Below, piece by piece: positions 13,251-25,845 of a stretch of DNA of 64,000 bases; within the stretch, counting starts at the first letter, position 1, and each line of letters starts with the position of its first letter. The translations under genes and the position numbers were made by a program. The stretch is from Saururus chinensis. Its lineage: Eukaryota > Streptophyta > Magnoliopsida > Piperales > Saururaceae. The notes under the pieces are model-generated. The model saw only the letters and a program-made list of their open reading frames with translations. It was not told the origin of the DNA and did not search any database. Location of the stretch: the NCBI GenBank assembly GCA_035235625.1, contig CP141141.1, positions 22,813,968 through 22,877,967 on the forward strand, written 5' to 3'.

Positions 13251-14006
13251 TGTTAATTTTCATACCTTCGTAAGTGTTGCGATGAAAGAAACTCACAAAA
13301 AGAAGTTGATCGAATCAAGCATGTACACTCTATCCTTAAGACATAATTCGCCCTCCCTACTCGTGCTTAGGAATCACTTGGGAATCTGATGCTTAGGAAT
13401 CACTTGGGCGTCTGTCTCCTAGGATAAGACGATCTACCACATGTTGTAGAAGCATCTTCACACAGTGTATCCAGCAAACCAATGTTATGCACTTGCTCTC
13501 ACAGAAGATGGTGATGAAATCCAATAAAGGATGATCCAAAAAAATCATTTTCATTGTTTTATAATAAATCCCATTGAAGACAACCCATCCCATTCAAACA
13601 GACGCGTCCACCTGTTAACGGGCACATTTTGATGAAAAGAAAACCGGACCCATTTTGGGTTAAGAGAAAACCAAATGAATTTGTCCCAAAAATAATTATC
13701 TTGTTGACCCAACCCAACCCGGCCCGACTGGCCGGACAGCTACGACGGTGGGTACGTGTGTAGGTTAGCCCACCTAGGTGTATGACTCCAACATTTATCT
13801 CCCCCACAAAAGTGGGATGGCCTAAGGGCATAACTTAAAATGCCAAACTTATGCCTTATATAGTAACACCATCATTTTTTTCTAGCCGATGTGGGTCTAT
13901 TCACAACCTTCAACCAATTTACATGTATGATTCTCATTCACTTGAAAGTGGGCTTGGGCTCTTAATACCCAAATGAGCTTAGCTACTCTATTCCCACTTT
14001 CTAACA
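13251..14006 (-). repeat. 5' LTR of copia element 1
   Basis: 756 bp, the partner of 7912-8624. It is longer mainly because of a local duplication near 13364-13417, where GCTTAGGAATCACTTGGG occurs twice about 26 bp apart. Confidence 0.85.
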
Positions 14007-15649
14007 TGACATACATGTTGAACCCATGCACCTATATGGACTAATCCACACACACACGCTACCTTCCGTCTGGCTCAATTATGTTTTCATGCTTATGTTG
14101 TATTTTGAATCATGTCAACAACCCATAGTTGTTAGTATTATGTGTATCATTGGCACCTTCTATACTTTGTGTGTTGTTAATAATTGGTTTTTTAGCTCAG
14201 ATGTACCAAAACAAATTGTGATTGTGTACCCCACATATGGGCAATTATGCAACATTGTGGTTTGTTGTGGATGAAATTATGAAAAAAAAGTAGGTTTAGC
14301 AAATTTAAGAACAACAAAAAAATCATAGCACACCTCACATTTGTTGCATGACTTTCTTTACGAGAAAAGTATGCATATTAATAGCCTCATGAAATTATTT
14401 ACAAATATAAAAGATTAATATATGTCAAATGTACATATAAAAAAATATGTGCCCAATGCTTGTGCACCGTGGGGTAGAGATTCTATAGCACACGTAAGAT
14501 CACGAGGTAGGCAGGCGAACCTATGGGTAACAAGCACCACACAATGAAATTTGTGAAACCCTAATGTAAACAATACATGCACGTATTAGTGGTACTATAG
14601 TGCACCAGTGTACACAACAACATCTTGTCATGGGAAAGGGAAAGAGAAGGGAGGAGACAAGAGATTGAACTAAATTGATTTATTCCATAATCCTCATCAG
14701 GGTGTAGCTCTTAGACTTAAATTAGATAACTAATAGGCCTTCTAACAATAAGACTAAGCCCAATTATTAATAATAACTAAAAGACTCCCTAACCCTATGT
14801 ACCAAGAGAGGCCCATACCAGCATGCCCTTAGGCAAACTAGATCCCTAGGATGGGATATAACAAGTACTGTTTAAACTAGATTTCTTTATTTTATACGTT
14901 CTAACTAGATGGATTTGTTTTATTTAAATTCTAAAATAAGTCTCCCTTTCTTTAAATACTCTTTCTCTTCCTTGATCTTTTCCGCCTTCCCCACCTATTT
15001 CTCTTCATTCTTTTAATTTGTTCCATCCTTCCCCACTTCATCCATCATAGCTGCTACGAAGGGTGTTACCGAGTTGAACTAGGTCGAGATACAAGTTCAC
15101 TTGGTTGGAGTTTGTAATTTTGGAAGGCAAATTTGACCAAACTTCTAGCAAATTGTCTCCATATCAGTTATGAGTGACTATTATTTAATACTTATATTGT
15201 AAAAAAATTATTTCACAAGACTTGAACCCTAGTTTGTTTCAACACTTAACTATTGTCCCTACCGACAAGAGCACTCTATTTGACATGTTATTCCCATCTT
15301 TTTATTTTATTTAACCTTACCTGAAAATTTAAACTCGATGGGGTGAAATGTTTAGTATTATGGAATCTACAGTCTACATTGACCCTACAAATTTAAAACA
15401 CGGGATAGGTGCTTCACATTTTTTTTCAATATCTATGTTCATTTCCAACATGTAAGCATTCTCATTGAAGAATCTCATGCTCCCATCAATTGGCCTGACA
15501 AATTAAAATTGGTTAATTATCATATAATTATTTAGATATTTAATTTAATCCTACTTTGTCTAGTACAAATACTTTATTCTTTTACAATTATACTAGTAAT
15601 AATATTATTAACTAATGCCAATATTATTGTTCTTAAGAAAAAACATTAT
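14007..15649. other. Unassigned AT-rich region
   Basis: No domain recognised. The open frame at 14026-14274 has no family resemblance. The stretch probably consists of decayed element DNA between two copia remnants. Confidence 0.35.
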
Positions 15650-16823
15650 TACATTCTAAAGAACAATTATCATGAGCTCTCATACCTTTAATACAAGTAA
15701 TTTCAAATTTATCAATAATAAAATATATTTTCTTAATAAAACAACAAATTCAGAATTACAAATTTGACTAATAGTTAATAGCTTAGCTTTCAAACCACTT
15801 ATATAAAAGGCATTGCCAAAATAAGGCAATCCAGAAACTTTTATTGTGCCTACTTCTTCTATCTTTATGGTACTCCCATCTCCGAATGTAGCTTTCCCAT
15901 CATATTTCCCTTCCAAGTTTGTAAGCCTAGACTTGTCATTAGTCATTTATTTTGAACATATACTATCTAGATACCACATGTTATAACATTGAGCTTTCAT
16001 GGCAATGTGCACTACATTGCATTTCACATTATATTTCTTAACCCGAATTCATTCTTTTCACGAACTCTTGAAGACCACTCAAGATTTTATCATGTTTTCC
16101 TTTCCCAAGTGTTTTTGGATTCAAACTATGTTCCTTTTTGGGATAACAATTATGAGTATTAAACTTATGAGAGTTTCTTAGTGATTCATGTGTGTTATAT
16201 CCAAGGTTTCGAACCATTGCACTAAGTTTCTTCAAGTTTTGACCTATCCATGTTATTTGTTTTAGCAAGTCAATTTGAATATTCTCTCTAACAATTGGTG
16301 GATTTTTCACTAATTTGTTTTTGCTAGATTCAAATTTAGTCACTAGTTCCTTCTTAAACAATTATTTTCTAACCAAGGGTTTAAAATTAGAAGAATTAGC
16401 ACCATTATCTTCCAAGTTACTAGCCTTAACAAACGTAGTGCATCCTAAGGAATTAGAGTTTTTATGTTCCACATACCCTTGTCCACTCTTATCACTTCCA
16501 AATTGTCCAAAAGAGGGCATTTTTTTTAATTTTGTCTTTGCCTTTGACAAACTCTTTCAATTTGCATTAGAAGTTTTTAATTCATCCTGTAATTTCTCAA
16601 ATTTCAAAAGTAACTCATGTTTTTTGTCGTCACACAAAGATTTATCATGTACAACTTTAGAATTTTCATATTCCAAACACTTTCAACTCATAAAAAACAT
16701 GATTATTCCTAACCACAACAAAATTTGAAACAAATAAAGGCACACTAAACATGTTTTTAAGTTCCATGGTAACAAAAAGCATATTCGATCCTTAAAAATA
16801 CAAAGATCACCTTAGCTACCACT
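15650..16823 (-). pseudogene. Copia element 2: gag/protease fragment (SIRE-like)
   Basis: Minus-strand fragments at 16550-16362, 16361-16038 and 15946-15680 match the end of a copia gag and the pre-integrase region, with MTNDKSRLTNLEGKYDG, VTFGDG-like ATFGDGSTIKIEEVG and LKAKLLTISQICNSE. These are characteristic of SIRE/Maximus-type copia proteins. Frames are broken and integrase, reverse transcriptase and the 3' LTR are missing. The sequence CTTAGCTACCAC just inside 16823 looks like a decayed initiator-tRNA-Met primer-binding site read in reverse. Confidence 0.65.
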
Positions 16824-17373
16824 TGTTGGTTTGTGATTATGAATATGTGGCAACACCAACTAAGAAAAATAAAGTGTCATTAACCCACAATTGAGTTACA
16901 AGATTTATCTTCCCCTTTTAAAGCAAAATAAACTATATTGTTGCTTCACTCAACGTGCATAGTTTCTATGTGTGCAATCTAAAATTTCGTAAACAAATCA
17001 TCAAGAAAACAAAGAATATTTTTTTCTTGAAAACCCAACAAGAGAAAAACCATGGGGCACTCTGACAAGCTCAACTATGCACTCTGCAAACTAATGATTG
17101 CATAGTTACCATTTACAAAGACAAAAGAGCCCTTTTTCTTCCACACGACTAAGAGTTTAATATCCACTAAATTGCAATAATGGATGATTAAATTGCTCCT
17201 AACCCTAGTACTTTCACAAGTAAGTAATTAAGAGTTTCGGCCTTTATGAGCAGAAATTTATTCTTGAAGTAGAATTAACAATAAACAAACCCTAATTTCT
17301 AATCATCATTTATGATCAATCAATCATCAAACCACACATGCAAACCACACAAGGATTTTTACTTGGAAAACCC
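16824..17373 (-). repeat. Partial 5' LTR of copia element 2
   Basis: Begins TGTTGGTTTGTG next to the presumed primer-binding site and carries the copia-LTR-like phrase TTACTTGGAAAACCC at its right end. There it is cut by the gypsy LTR that starts at 17374. Confidence 0.45.
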
Positions 17374-18059
17374 TGTCATGCCCTGGCACATGCCAACCCA
17401 AGCTAGACCTGGTCCAAGGGAAAGTCGGTGCGCGCGGTGCGACTAAGTATTGATCTATGTGGAAGACTTATCCCTTCATATGGGTGAATCGTTATGGAGT
17501 AGCACACCATACACTTTGTACAAGAGAAAATGAGGAAAATAAAGTACCTCACATAAGAATTAGTCCTCTCAATGTCCACATACTTAGTATCACTTAGCCC
17601 GCTCATGACTTAAGTCACAAAGTTAACATGAGTCAATAGGCCAAACTGGAAAGTAAAGTATATAATATCACCAACATGATATAAAACTCAAGATAACATG
17701 CAACATAAATAATCAAGGAACATAATGTCTCTAGGCATCCTCTCCTATGCCAAATCGTCCACCATTCGCTCCTCATACAGGGAGTCCCGATCACCTGTAT
17801 GTCGCACCATGTAGCCCCAAAACAAAAACATACGAGAAATAGGGGTGAGTAAAAGTACCCATCAAGGTTTTTATATTACGAGAGGATAAATCCAAAATCA
17901 TCACATATATTTTACATGGAGTTCATCACATAAACACGCCCATTTGTCATGGGACATTTACATAACATGTGCATCTCTATATCATGACTACTTATTGTAT
18001 ACACATACTTATGATATAATCAACATATCACCTACATACCATTCCACATGGCATATCAC

Positions 18060-18260
18060 AATATCATCTCATTCATGGGCCATTCTTGATGCATACATTC
18101 ATCATGCATACCGGAAATATGACATATCATAATATCATATCAATCATGATCCATTCTCAATGCATACATTCATCCTGCATAACATTCCGCATGGCATATC
18201 ACAATATCATGTCATTCATAGTTTATTCTCAATGCATATATTTATCTTGCATAAGAGTGT
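18060..18260 (+). repeat. ~75-bp tandem repeat, about 3 copies
   Basis: Diverged copies built around GGCATATCACAATATCAT and TCAATGCATACATTCATC follow one another inside the LTR. Small frames over it are repeat artefacts. Confidence 0.6.
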
Positions 18261-19474
18261 CACAAACACACATTATCCTGCATAGCATGTAAATAAGTTC
18301 CTCACATACTTGTGTAATATAAGCTCCCACATCTATATACAACAACCATGTAATCGAGCAACATATCACATACACATGCAGTCTCAACATATAATGAATG
18401 TCTCATGCATAGAGAAAATATCCATGCTTAATCGGTCAAAGCATAAGCAGTCCCTACTCACTCTGGACAATCCCCAATTGGAAATTCCGATGGAACCAAG
18501 CAGTTTGGGTAAAATCCCTAATAGGGAAGATACCCCATAGTAAGCTAGTGCACTCAAATAAACTAGCTTGGATTCTCAGGGTCCAAATAGTCTCAATAAT
18601 TTAATCTCCTTATATCATTGCCACTCTTCTCAACCCGGGGAGGAAAACCCGCCCTCAAAGGGACGTAAAACCCCATCCATTAGACGTAAAACCGAATTGA
18701 TAAGCCCCCAATCAATTAATCCGGTAAGCAATGTCACCCAATTGCATCCAATTGATCAATCACGGCTAATTTCGATAAATTTTATTCATAAAACCCTTTT
18801 CATGATACATGCAACATGGTACATACATGAGCAACACTACATGAATCCTAATACATGAGATATGCTCCAACCAATCCATATGTACATCATTCCTAATCCA
18901 TTTGTGTCAAATAATCACTACAATTACCTCCACAAGTGTGTACATAGTAATAGTGCTCAAATCTAAGCATTGACATATGCATCACGAACAAACCATCACT
19001 ATACATCATGCATGCTTTCATGATTCTATCATGGTTCCCTCTTATTGAAATCATGAACGACATACAATGAAAACCTTGGAAAACACAAGTCCAAGCCAAT
19101 TATAACTTTATGCTAGACTTAGGTAGGCATAATTATCACTACACTTAAGTTAGACATGGAAATATAGTTCACCCATAATTAGCATAACATGTGTAAGCAT
19201 ACATGCCCATTCTCATACTTTAAACTTGCTGGAATCATGAATAAAACATGGAGAATCATCAAACATGAATTTAGGATAAGAAGAATAACATGCTAAAATC
19301 CAATATCATGTAGCCAATTTCATACTTCAACAACATCATAGCTTTAAAGATAATATGCATGCCTTCACCGTAGTATTTCCAAGTAAAAATAACTCATCAT
19401 GATCATAACAAATGGGATTCAAGAAGAGGAACATAGAAATGGACAAAATACTCAAGATGGCGAATCTACTGTTT

Positions 19475-19544
19475 GGCCGTTCGATCGGCCAAATAGTCAT
19501 TCGAACACCTGGCTATTCGATCGGTTATAGGGCCGTTCGAATGC
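19475..19544. repeat. GATCGATC/TTCGAA motif cluster A (gypsy LTR)
   Basis: Contains GGCCGTTCGATCGGCC, TCATTCGAACACC, CTATTCGATCGGTTA and GGCCGTTCGAATGCC within 70 bp. Confidence 0.7.
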
Positions 19545-20682
19545 CACTCACATTTAAAAAACTGGTTCGTTTCAACATTGCAAACCCAAAATCGAAAATA
19601 CACAAAATCAACAAGAATATCCAAATATCACTTCCAAACATCATAATATCCAAATATAAGCTTAAGACATGATAGATTTAGTCATTTCTAAACTAAATCA
19701 AAAGAAAATCACTAAAAAAAGCATGTTTTACTTAACCCACCATTAAAGCACAACATTAAGTAAAACTCACATAAACCATTCCAAACCACAAATTCGAAAC
19801 ATAAACCCATTTTGGAAGAAAAACCCTTACCTTCAGTGAGCTTTTGGTCCAAACTCGAAGCTTCATTCTCCTCAAATCCATACTCAAAGTTAGGGTTTCG
19901 TTAATACTTCATTAAATTCGATTATTTAAGTTTAAACTACTTGAAAACTTGTAGAACTAGGGCTTTCTTTGTTTAAAAACGAAAATCCTTCATTAGAGGT
20001 TTGAAATATGGATTAAAATAGAAACTTTAATAGGGTAAAACAAGATTCAACTTTAAAAAAGATGGTGTTAAAAAAGATTAAGCAAAACCTAAGAGATTAA
20101 TGAAAAATCAAAGCTAAAACTTACCTAAATCAGCTTTCCTTCTTTGGTTGGGGATTAGGGATTCTCAGCTTCCCAAGTCTCAAGCCTTCCCAACTACGAA
20201 TGGAGCTGGGATTTTCTATTTATAGTAAGTCCTATGGGCTATACATATTAAAAATTGGGGGTACAAATAGGATTTTATACCATAAATAGGTAATTTACTC
20301 ATTTTAGGTCTAAAACGAATTTTAAAAATTTTGAAACTCTTTAGTGATGAAATAAGTGGCCTTTAGGGTCTCATGGGACCCTTGCCTAAAAATGCGAATG
20401 TGGGGCTCATTGTGGGATTCGGGCCCTAATTTTACGAAAAAATCCAATAAAATCTAGAAATTTCCAAAAAAATTGGATAAATTTAGTTTAGCATAGAAAC
20501 TAATAAAAAAGAAGAAAAACTCGATTAAAACTATCATTAACCATCTTTAACCCCAAAACAAAACATACTGGCTAATTAAAACAAAAGCACATAATAATAA
20601 CATAGTTTAATTGAAAATAGATCGGGTTAGGGTTAGAGATCTTACATTCTTCCTCCTTTAGAAATTTTGTACCCAAAATTCA

Positions 20683-23600
20683 CTAATGATCTATGGTAAA
20701 AAGGTGGGGATATTTCTCCTTTACTTCATCCTCCCGCTCCCACGTGGCTTCCTCCATGTTGTGATTCTGCCATAAGACCTTCACCAATAGGATTACTTTG
20801 TGTCGAAGGGTCTTCTCCTTCTTATCCAAGATACGCACCAGTACCTCCATATAGGAAAGATCCTCCCTAGGCTCCAAGGGTTCAAAGTCTAGTACATGGT
20901 ATGCATCTGGCTCATACATATGAAGAAGTGAAACATGGAACATGTTATGAATGTTCGCAAGCTGAGGAGGTAGAGCCACTTTTTACGCCACGGTGCCAAT
21001 GCGCTCATGGACTTCAAATGGTCTAATAAAGCGAGGAGATAGTTTTCCCTTCTTGCCAAAATGAACAACACCATGGGAAAGAGAGATTTTCAAGAACATG
21101 CGATCACCCACATTAAACTCTAAGTCTCACCACCACTTGTGAGCATAGCTCTTTTGCCGACTTTGCACCGTCTACAACCTCTTCCAAATGAGTCGGATCT
21201 TCTCCACCGATTGTGGCACAAGATCAGGATCGGTAAGGAGATGTTCCCCGACCTCACTCCAACAAAGGGGAGATCAACATGGACGCCCAAAGAGTGCCTC
21301 AAAAGGTGTCATCTTAATGCTCGCCTGATAATTGTTATTATAAGCAAACTCCACCAAAGGTAGGTGCTGCTCCCAACTGCCTTTCCACTCAAGTATACAC
21401 GCCCGAAGCATGTCCTTGAGTTTTTAGATGGTCATCTCAGTTTGTCCATCGGTCTAGGGATGATAGGCTGAGATAAGATGCAACGATATACCCATGGCCT
21501 TCTAGAAACTCTGCCAAAATCGGGAGGTGAAACAAGGATCGCGGTCGGAGGCAATAGACAGCGGAACACCATGCAACCGCACAACCTCCTTCACATACAA
21601 GGCAACCAACACATCTAAGAAGGTAGTCATCTTTATCGCAATAAAGTGATCCAACTTGGTGAGTCAATTAACAATGACCCACACCGCATCATTACCTCTC
21701 GGCGATCTCGGGAGTCCGAAAACAAAGTCCATACCCACATTCTCCCACTTCCACTCTAGGATAGGAAGGGGTTATAGCATACCACCCGGATGACGATGCT
21801 CTGCCTTAACTTGTTGACAAATAAGGCATTTGGGCACAAAGGAAGTGATGTCTCTCTTTATACCGTTCCACCAAAAAGTCCTCTTCAGATCATGATGTAT
21901 CTTGGTGCCCCCTGGGCAGATGGAGAACCAAGAGTAGTGTGCCTCCAACAAGATACATTCCTTAAGATCGAAGGAGTTTGGCACACACAACTGACATCTA
22001 TAAATCAAGCTCCCATCGGACCTCTCCTCGAAGTCAATCACTGCCTTGTCCCTGAACTTAGCCTTAAAGGTTTGGGTCTCCTCATCCCTCTTTTGAGCTT
22101 CAACCACTTCATCAACCATGCTAGAGCTTATGGAAAGGTTAGTGAACCAACTGCATATATCCTCCATAGCTAACTCTAGCTCAAGCACAATGCCTTCCTC
22201 ATACAAAAGCCATTCTTGGACACACACACAAGCTACCAAAGTGTCTAATTTTCTACTCAAGGCATCCACCACCACGTTAGCTTTACCGGGATGATAAGAG
22301 ATAGTGAAGTCATAGTCCTTAAGGAACTCCAACCATCTTCTTTGCCTCATGTTCAAGTCTTTCTGGGTGAAGAGATACTTCAAGCTCTTGTGGTCCGTGA
22401 ATACCTTGAACTTCTCACCATAGAGATAGTGCGACCAAATCTTCAATGCAAATACCACAAACACTAACTCCAAGTCATGAGTAAGATAGTTTCGCTCATG
22501 CACTCTAAGCTGACAATATGCATAAGCTACCACTCTCCCATGCTGCATGAGTACACATCCCAAACCATGAATTGAAGCATCACTATAGACCACATATCCA
22601 CCACTCTTGGAAGGTAAAGTCAAGACTGGAGCTGAAGTCAACCTCTTCTTCAACTCTTGGAAGCTTTCTTTACATGCTTAACTCCACTCAAACTTCTCAT
22701 TCTTCCTTGTCAGCTTGGTCACAGGGCTTCCAATGCTAGAGAAGCCCTCAATGAACCGGCGATAATACCTCGCGAGCCCTAAAAAGTTGCGGACATTGAA
22801 AATGCTCCTGGGTCACTCCCATCTCAACACGGCTTCCACCTTGGAACGGTCAACCACCACACCGTCCTTAGAGATGATGTGGCCAAGGAAATGCACCTCC
22901 AACTAGAACTCACACTTGTCAAACTTTGCATAGACTTGGTGATCCCGCAAAGTCTGCAAGACAATCCTTAAATGCTCCTTGTGCTCTTCCTTGTTGGCTG
23001 AATAAATCAAGATGTCATCTACGAAGATAATCATTAACCGATCCAAGTACGGCCTGAAGACTCTCTGTTTATTAAGTCCATGAATGATTTTGGCGCATTA
23101 GTTAGGCCGAAGGGAATCACCAATTACTCATAGTATCCATATCGAGTCCGGAATGCTATCTTAGATATGTCATCGGGATGGATATGGAGATGATGATAGC
23201 ATGACCTCAAGTCAATCTTAGAGAACACCTGAGCTTGCTACAACTGATCAAACAAATCATCAATACAAGGTAAGGGATATTTGTTTTTATGGTTACATGA
23301 TTCAACATCTGGTAATCAATGCATAGCCGGAGGGAACCATCCTTCTTCTTCACGAAGAGAACTGGTGTGCCCCATGGAGATGCACTCGGTTGAATATACC
23401 CCTTATCTATCAAATCCTACAGCTGAGACTTGAGCTCCTTGAGCTTGGCTGGAGCCATGCAGTATTGGGCTTTATCGATAGGAAATGCGCATGAAACAAG
23501 ATCAATGTGGAACTCGATCTCCCTCTTCGGTGGCAACCCCGACAAGTTGCTAGGAAATACATCCACATACTCCGACACAACCCGCACAGACTCAAGTGAA

Positions 23601-24035
23601 GGCAATGTCGCATTCTCCCCCAAGATGCTTGCAAGGAATGCTTCATACCCCTTGTCAATCCACTTTTTGGCCTTAGAAGAAGACACCAAGAATTTCCTAC
23701 TAGACTACTTAACACCCTGGAAGATAAAAGGCTCAACATCCAACAAAGTAAACACCACTTTCTTTCCCCGACAATCCACATGTACATGATACTTAGACAT
23801 CATGTCCATGCCTAGAATTACATCAAAATCAATCATAGGTAAGATAATCAAATCAACATGCAACTCATGCCCATCAATCTACATAGAAACCTTCTAAAGA
23901 TATTCCTCTGCCCGTAGGGAAGACGAAGGAGTAGACACATGTAATGGAATAGATAGCAACTATGATCAACATCAAGCTCACAAGCAAAATGCGGAGAGAA
24001 TGAGTGAGAAGAACTAGTATCAAATAACACCTTAG
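20683..24035 (-). pseudogene. Tekay-like gypsy pol remnant
   Basis: Read from high to low coordinates. Protease: LFDTSSSHSF at 24030 downward (active-site DTG altered to DTS). Reverse transcriptase: 23689-22700, with [16 protein letters not shown] at 23413-23207. RNase H: 22653 downward, with [28 protein letters not shown] and [18 protein letters not shown]. The integrase zinc-binding part ends near 21772 ([11 protein letters not shown]). The integrase core is at 21760-21130 ([25 protein letters not shown]). A chromodomain-like tail is at 20979-20683 (VLWQNHNMEEATWERE). Many in-frame stops sit where Gln or Arg is expected (for example HPQTDGQTE has TAG for CAG), so it is inactive. Confidence 0.85.
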
Positions 24036-24040
24036 CATAG

Positions 24041-25212
24041 TGATCGTTTATAATTAAACCCTTTGCAAGTGTACAAGGTAATTGTACTAGGATGAGTATT
24101 TAAGGGTTGTCGAACCTCAGGGACGGATGAATAATTACTAAATATAAAAAGGAATTTGCTGGTTTAAAACTAAAACAACTTAAACTTAAATTAAGTAAAG
24201 GAAAAGAAATCAACTAGTTTAAAAACAAGAGATTAATGTGATGGAATTTACTTAGGAAATCGAATCTACTATAGAACCGTAACAATTCCTTAACTTCTAA
24301 TCTAAATCTAGTGTGAATATGAACAAGTATTCTCAGCTACAAGCTAGAATTACTTCAGAAAGAATCATTAATTAATTTCCATGGCATGAACTATCTTCGA
24401 CAATAGCACGAATCATCTACACTAAATAGCTATAGGCATGACCTGTCTAATCTTAGTATAACTCATCCAAGTCCTTAATTATTTGAACATTAAAACTATT
24501 GTATGACCATCTCATCTAAATCACAGAAATTAGAATTGATGAAAATATCAAAACCACATCAATCTATCATCTACAAGACAATAAATCAACATAGATTTGA
24601 ATAAACATTAAAAAGCTCTTCTATTAAAAAGGAAATCCTTATCATACAATTGTCATAATTCATAACTGAGATCTAAATTAAAAAGAAAAGAAATTGAAAC
24701 TTATCTATAGGTTCATCAACTCCTAAGTAAAAGAATAGTTTAGCCTTCCATGGTAGAAGAAAATAATTGAATCTCCATTGAAAGCTTTGGCTTCTTCTCC
24801 ATCTTCTTCTTCCTTCTTCTCTTCAGAAAATCTACTTGTTCTCTCTTAATTTCGTGCCAAATAAGTCTTTATATAGGCATAAGATCCGTAAGAAAGAGTT
24901 GTATATGAAAAGGACTCAAAATTGGGTGAAATAAGGAATCTGCGCGTTATGCCGATCGATCGCCTGCAAGCCCGTTCGAACGCTTGAACTGAATTCTCTT
25001 CAAATTTACGTGTAACCGATCAATCGGTAAGTGAGGCCGTTCGATCGCCAATGAAGAATCTGCAAAATAAGCCAATTTAATTCAAAACACCATGGAAGCT
25101 TTTTCTAACCTAATTAAATTTAATATCTAATAATTTAACCTATATTAACACTTAAATGAGACTATAAAATAGAATAATTAAGGGTAAAATAACACATAAA
25201 TTATACTTATCA
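24041..25212 (-). mobile_element. Solo LTR (family S1) with CATAG target duplication
   Basis: 1,172 bp running TGATCGTTTA to ACTTATCA, flanked on both sides by an identical CATAG (24036-24040 and 25213-25217). Removing it rejoins the reading frame of the gypsy protease region. A TATA-like CCTATATAAAG read on the minus strand near 24865 and the U5-like tail suggest minus-strand polarity. It has no internal coding region, so it is a solo LTR. Close relatives lie at 42481-43943 and 25575-26212. Confidence 0.85.
24951..25049. repeat. GATCGATC/TTCGAA motif cluster B (solo LTR)
   Basis: Contains GCCGATCGATCGCC, CCCGTTCGAACGC, AACCGATCAATCGGT and GGCCGTTCGATCGCC within 100 bp. Confidence 0.75.
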
Positions 25213-25575
25213 CATAGTGAGAGGCAATGATGATCATACCTTCACTACGGCTGAGGAGTTGGCCGCCTCATGGGCCAAAATAGCATACACCTTCCCCTCA
25301 TTGACTGGCCTCTTTCCCTTTGCCTCTTGTTGTCCAGTTTGAGGTCTAGCCTGGGGCCTCCCTTGTGGTCCTCTCTACTGCCTCAGACCAACATTAAGTG
25401 GCACCGGTGGATGCCTCAACGCAACCTCATTAGTGTTATGAGGACACTCTCTCTTATATTGCCCTTGCTGCCCACAAAGGTAACAAGTGACATTGACCTT
25501 TTGGCCTTTGCCGTCCGACTACAATGGGTAGTGTGGTTCCTTGCATGATGACCATCACGGTGCTAATGGCTATGG
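25213..25575 (-). pseudogene. Gypsy gag C-terminus with zinc knuckle
   Basis: Minus-strand translation near 25500-25440 gives CYLCGQQGQYKREC, a CCHC-type knuckle with Tyr in place of His. A Pro/Gln-rich linker and GKVYAILAHEAAN lead into the protease on the far side of the solo LTR. It is part of the 17374-25575 element and is truncated at its N-terminal side. Confidence 0.65.
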
Positions 25576-25651
25576 CAGGCATAAGAGTCATAGGAGAAGT
25601 TCTAATTGAAAAAGGCTCAAAATCGGCTTAAAATAGAAAACTTCACATTAA

Positions 25652-25686
25652 GCCAATCGATTGCCTTAAATGCCTGATTGATCAGG
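25652..25686. repeat. GATCGATC motif cluster C
   Basis: Contains GCCAATCGATTGCC and GCCTGATTGATCAGG within 35 bp, at the position equivalent to cluster B. Confidence 0.6.
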
Positions 25687-25745
25687 AACACTAATTCTGG
25701 AATATGATAAATCATTCCAATTTTCTGTCTAATTTCTGTTTAGGA

Positions 25746-25845
25746 AGTAAAGTATGTTAATTGGACATTTGATATTCATGTCTAGTTTTATGCTAAGTAA
25801 AGTATGTTAATTGGACATTTGATATTCATGTCTAGTTTTATGCTA
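25746..25845 (+). repeat. Perfect 50-bp tandem duplication
   Basis: A 50-bp unit beginning AGTAAAGTATGTTAATTGG is repeated immediately and without mismatch (25746-25795 and 25796-25845). The equivalent LTR positions elsewhere do not show it, so it arose in this copy. Confidence 0.9.

Larger units (their letters stand above)
7912..14006 (-). mobile_element. Copia LTR retrotransposon 1 (decayed, both LTRs)
   Basis: Two related direct repeats, 7912-8624 and 13251-14006, each running TGTTAATTTT to CTAACA on the plus strand, enclose a minus-strand Ty1/copia gag-pol. A purine-rich tract, read on the minus strand as GTGAGGGAT, abuts the 3' LTR at 8625. The five-base flanks (GGATA and TGACA) do not match, so target duplications have decayed or the ends are slightly off. 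No good primer-binding site is visible beside the 5' LTR. The LTRs differ at many positions, so the insertion is old. Confidence 0.85.
17374..20646 (-). repeat. 3' LTR (3.27 kb) of the Tekay-like element
   Basis: On the minus strand it runs TGTAAGATCTC to GGGCATGACA. It holds a TATA-like CTATAAATAGAAAAT near 20220, a tandem array near 18060-18260 and a GATCGATC-type cluster at 19475-19544. The same layout is found in the solo LTR at 47349-50977. Confidence 0.75.
17374..25575 (-). mobile_element. Tekay/Del-like gypsy element, 5'-truncated
   Basis: Minus-strand Ty3/gypsy element with a long 3' LTR (17374-20646), a textbook polypurine tract before it (AAAGGAGGAAGAA read on the minus strand, 20647-20659), pol at 20683-24035 and a gag end at 25213-25575. 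It stops abruptly near 25575, where a fragment of another LTR begins, so the rest of gag and the 5' LTR are absent. A solo LTR (24041-25212) is inserted in the protease region. The long LTR and the chromodomain-like integrase tail fit chromoviruses of the Tekay/Del type; that assignment is inferred. Confidence 0.8.

Noticed and set aside
7907-14011. Target-site duplication of copia element 1
   Set aside because: GGATA and TGACA do not match; I do not claim a duplication.
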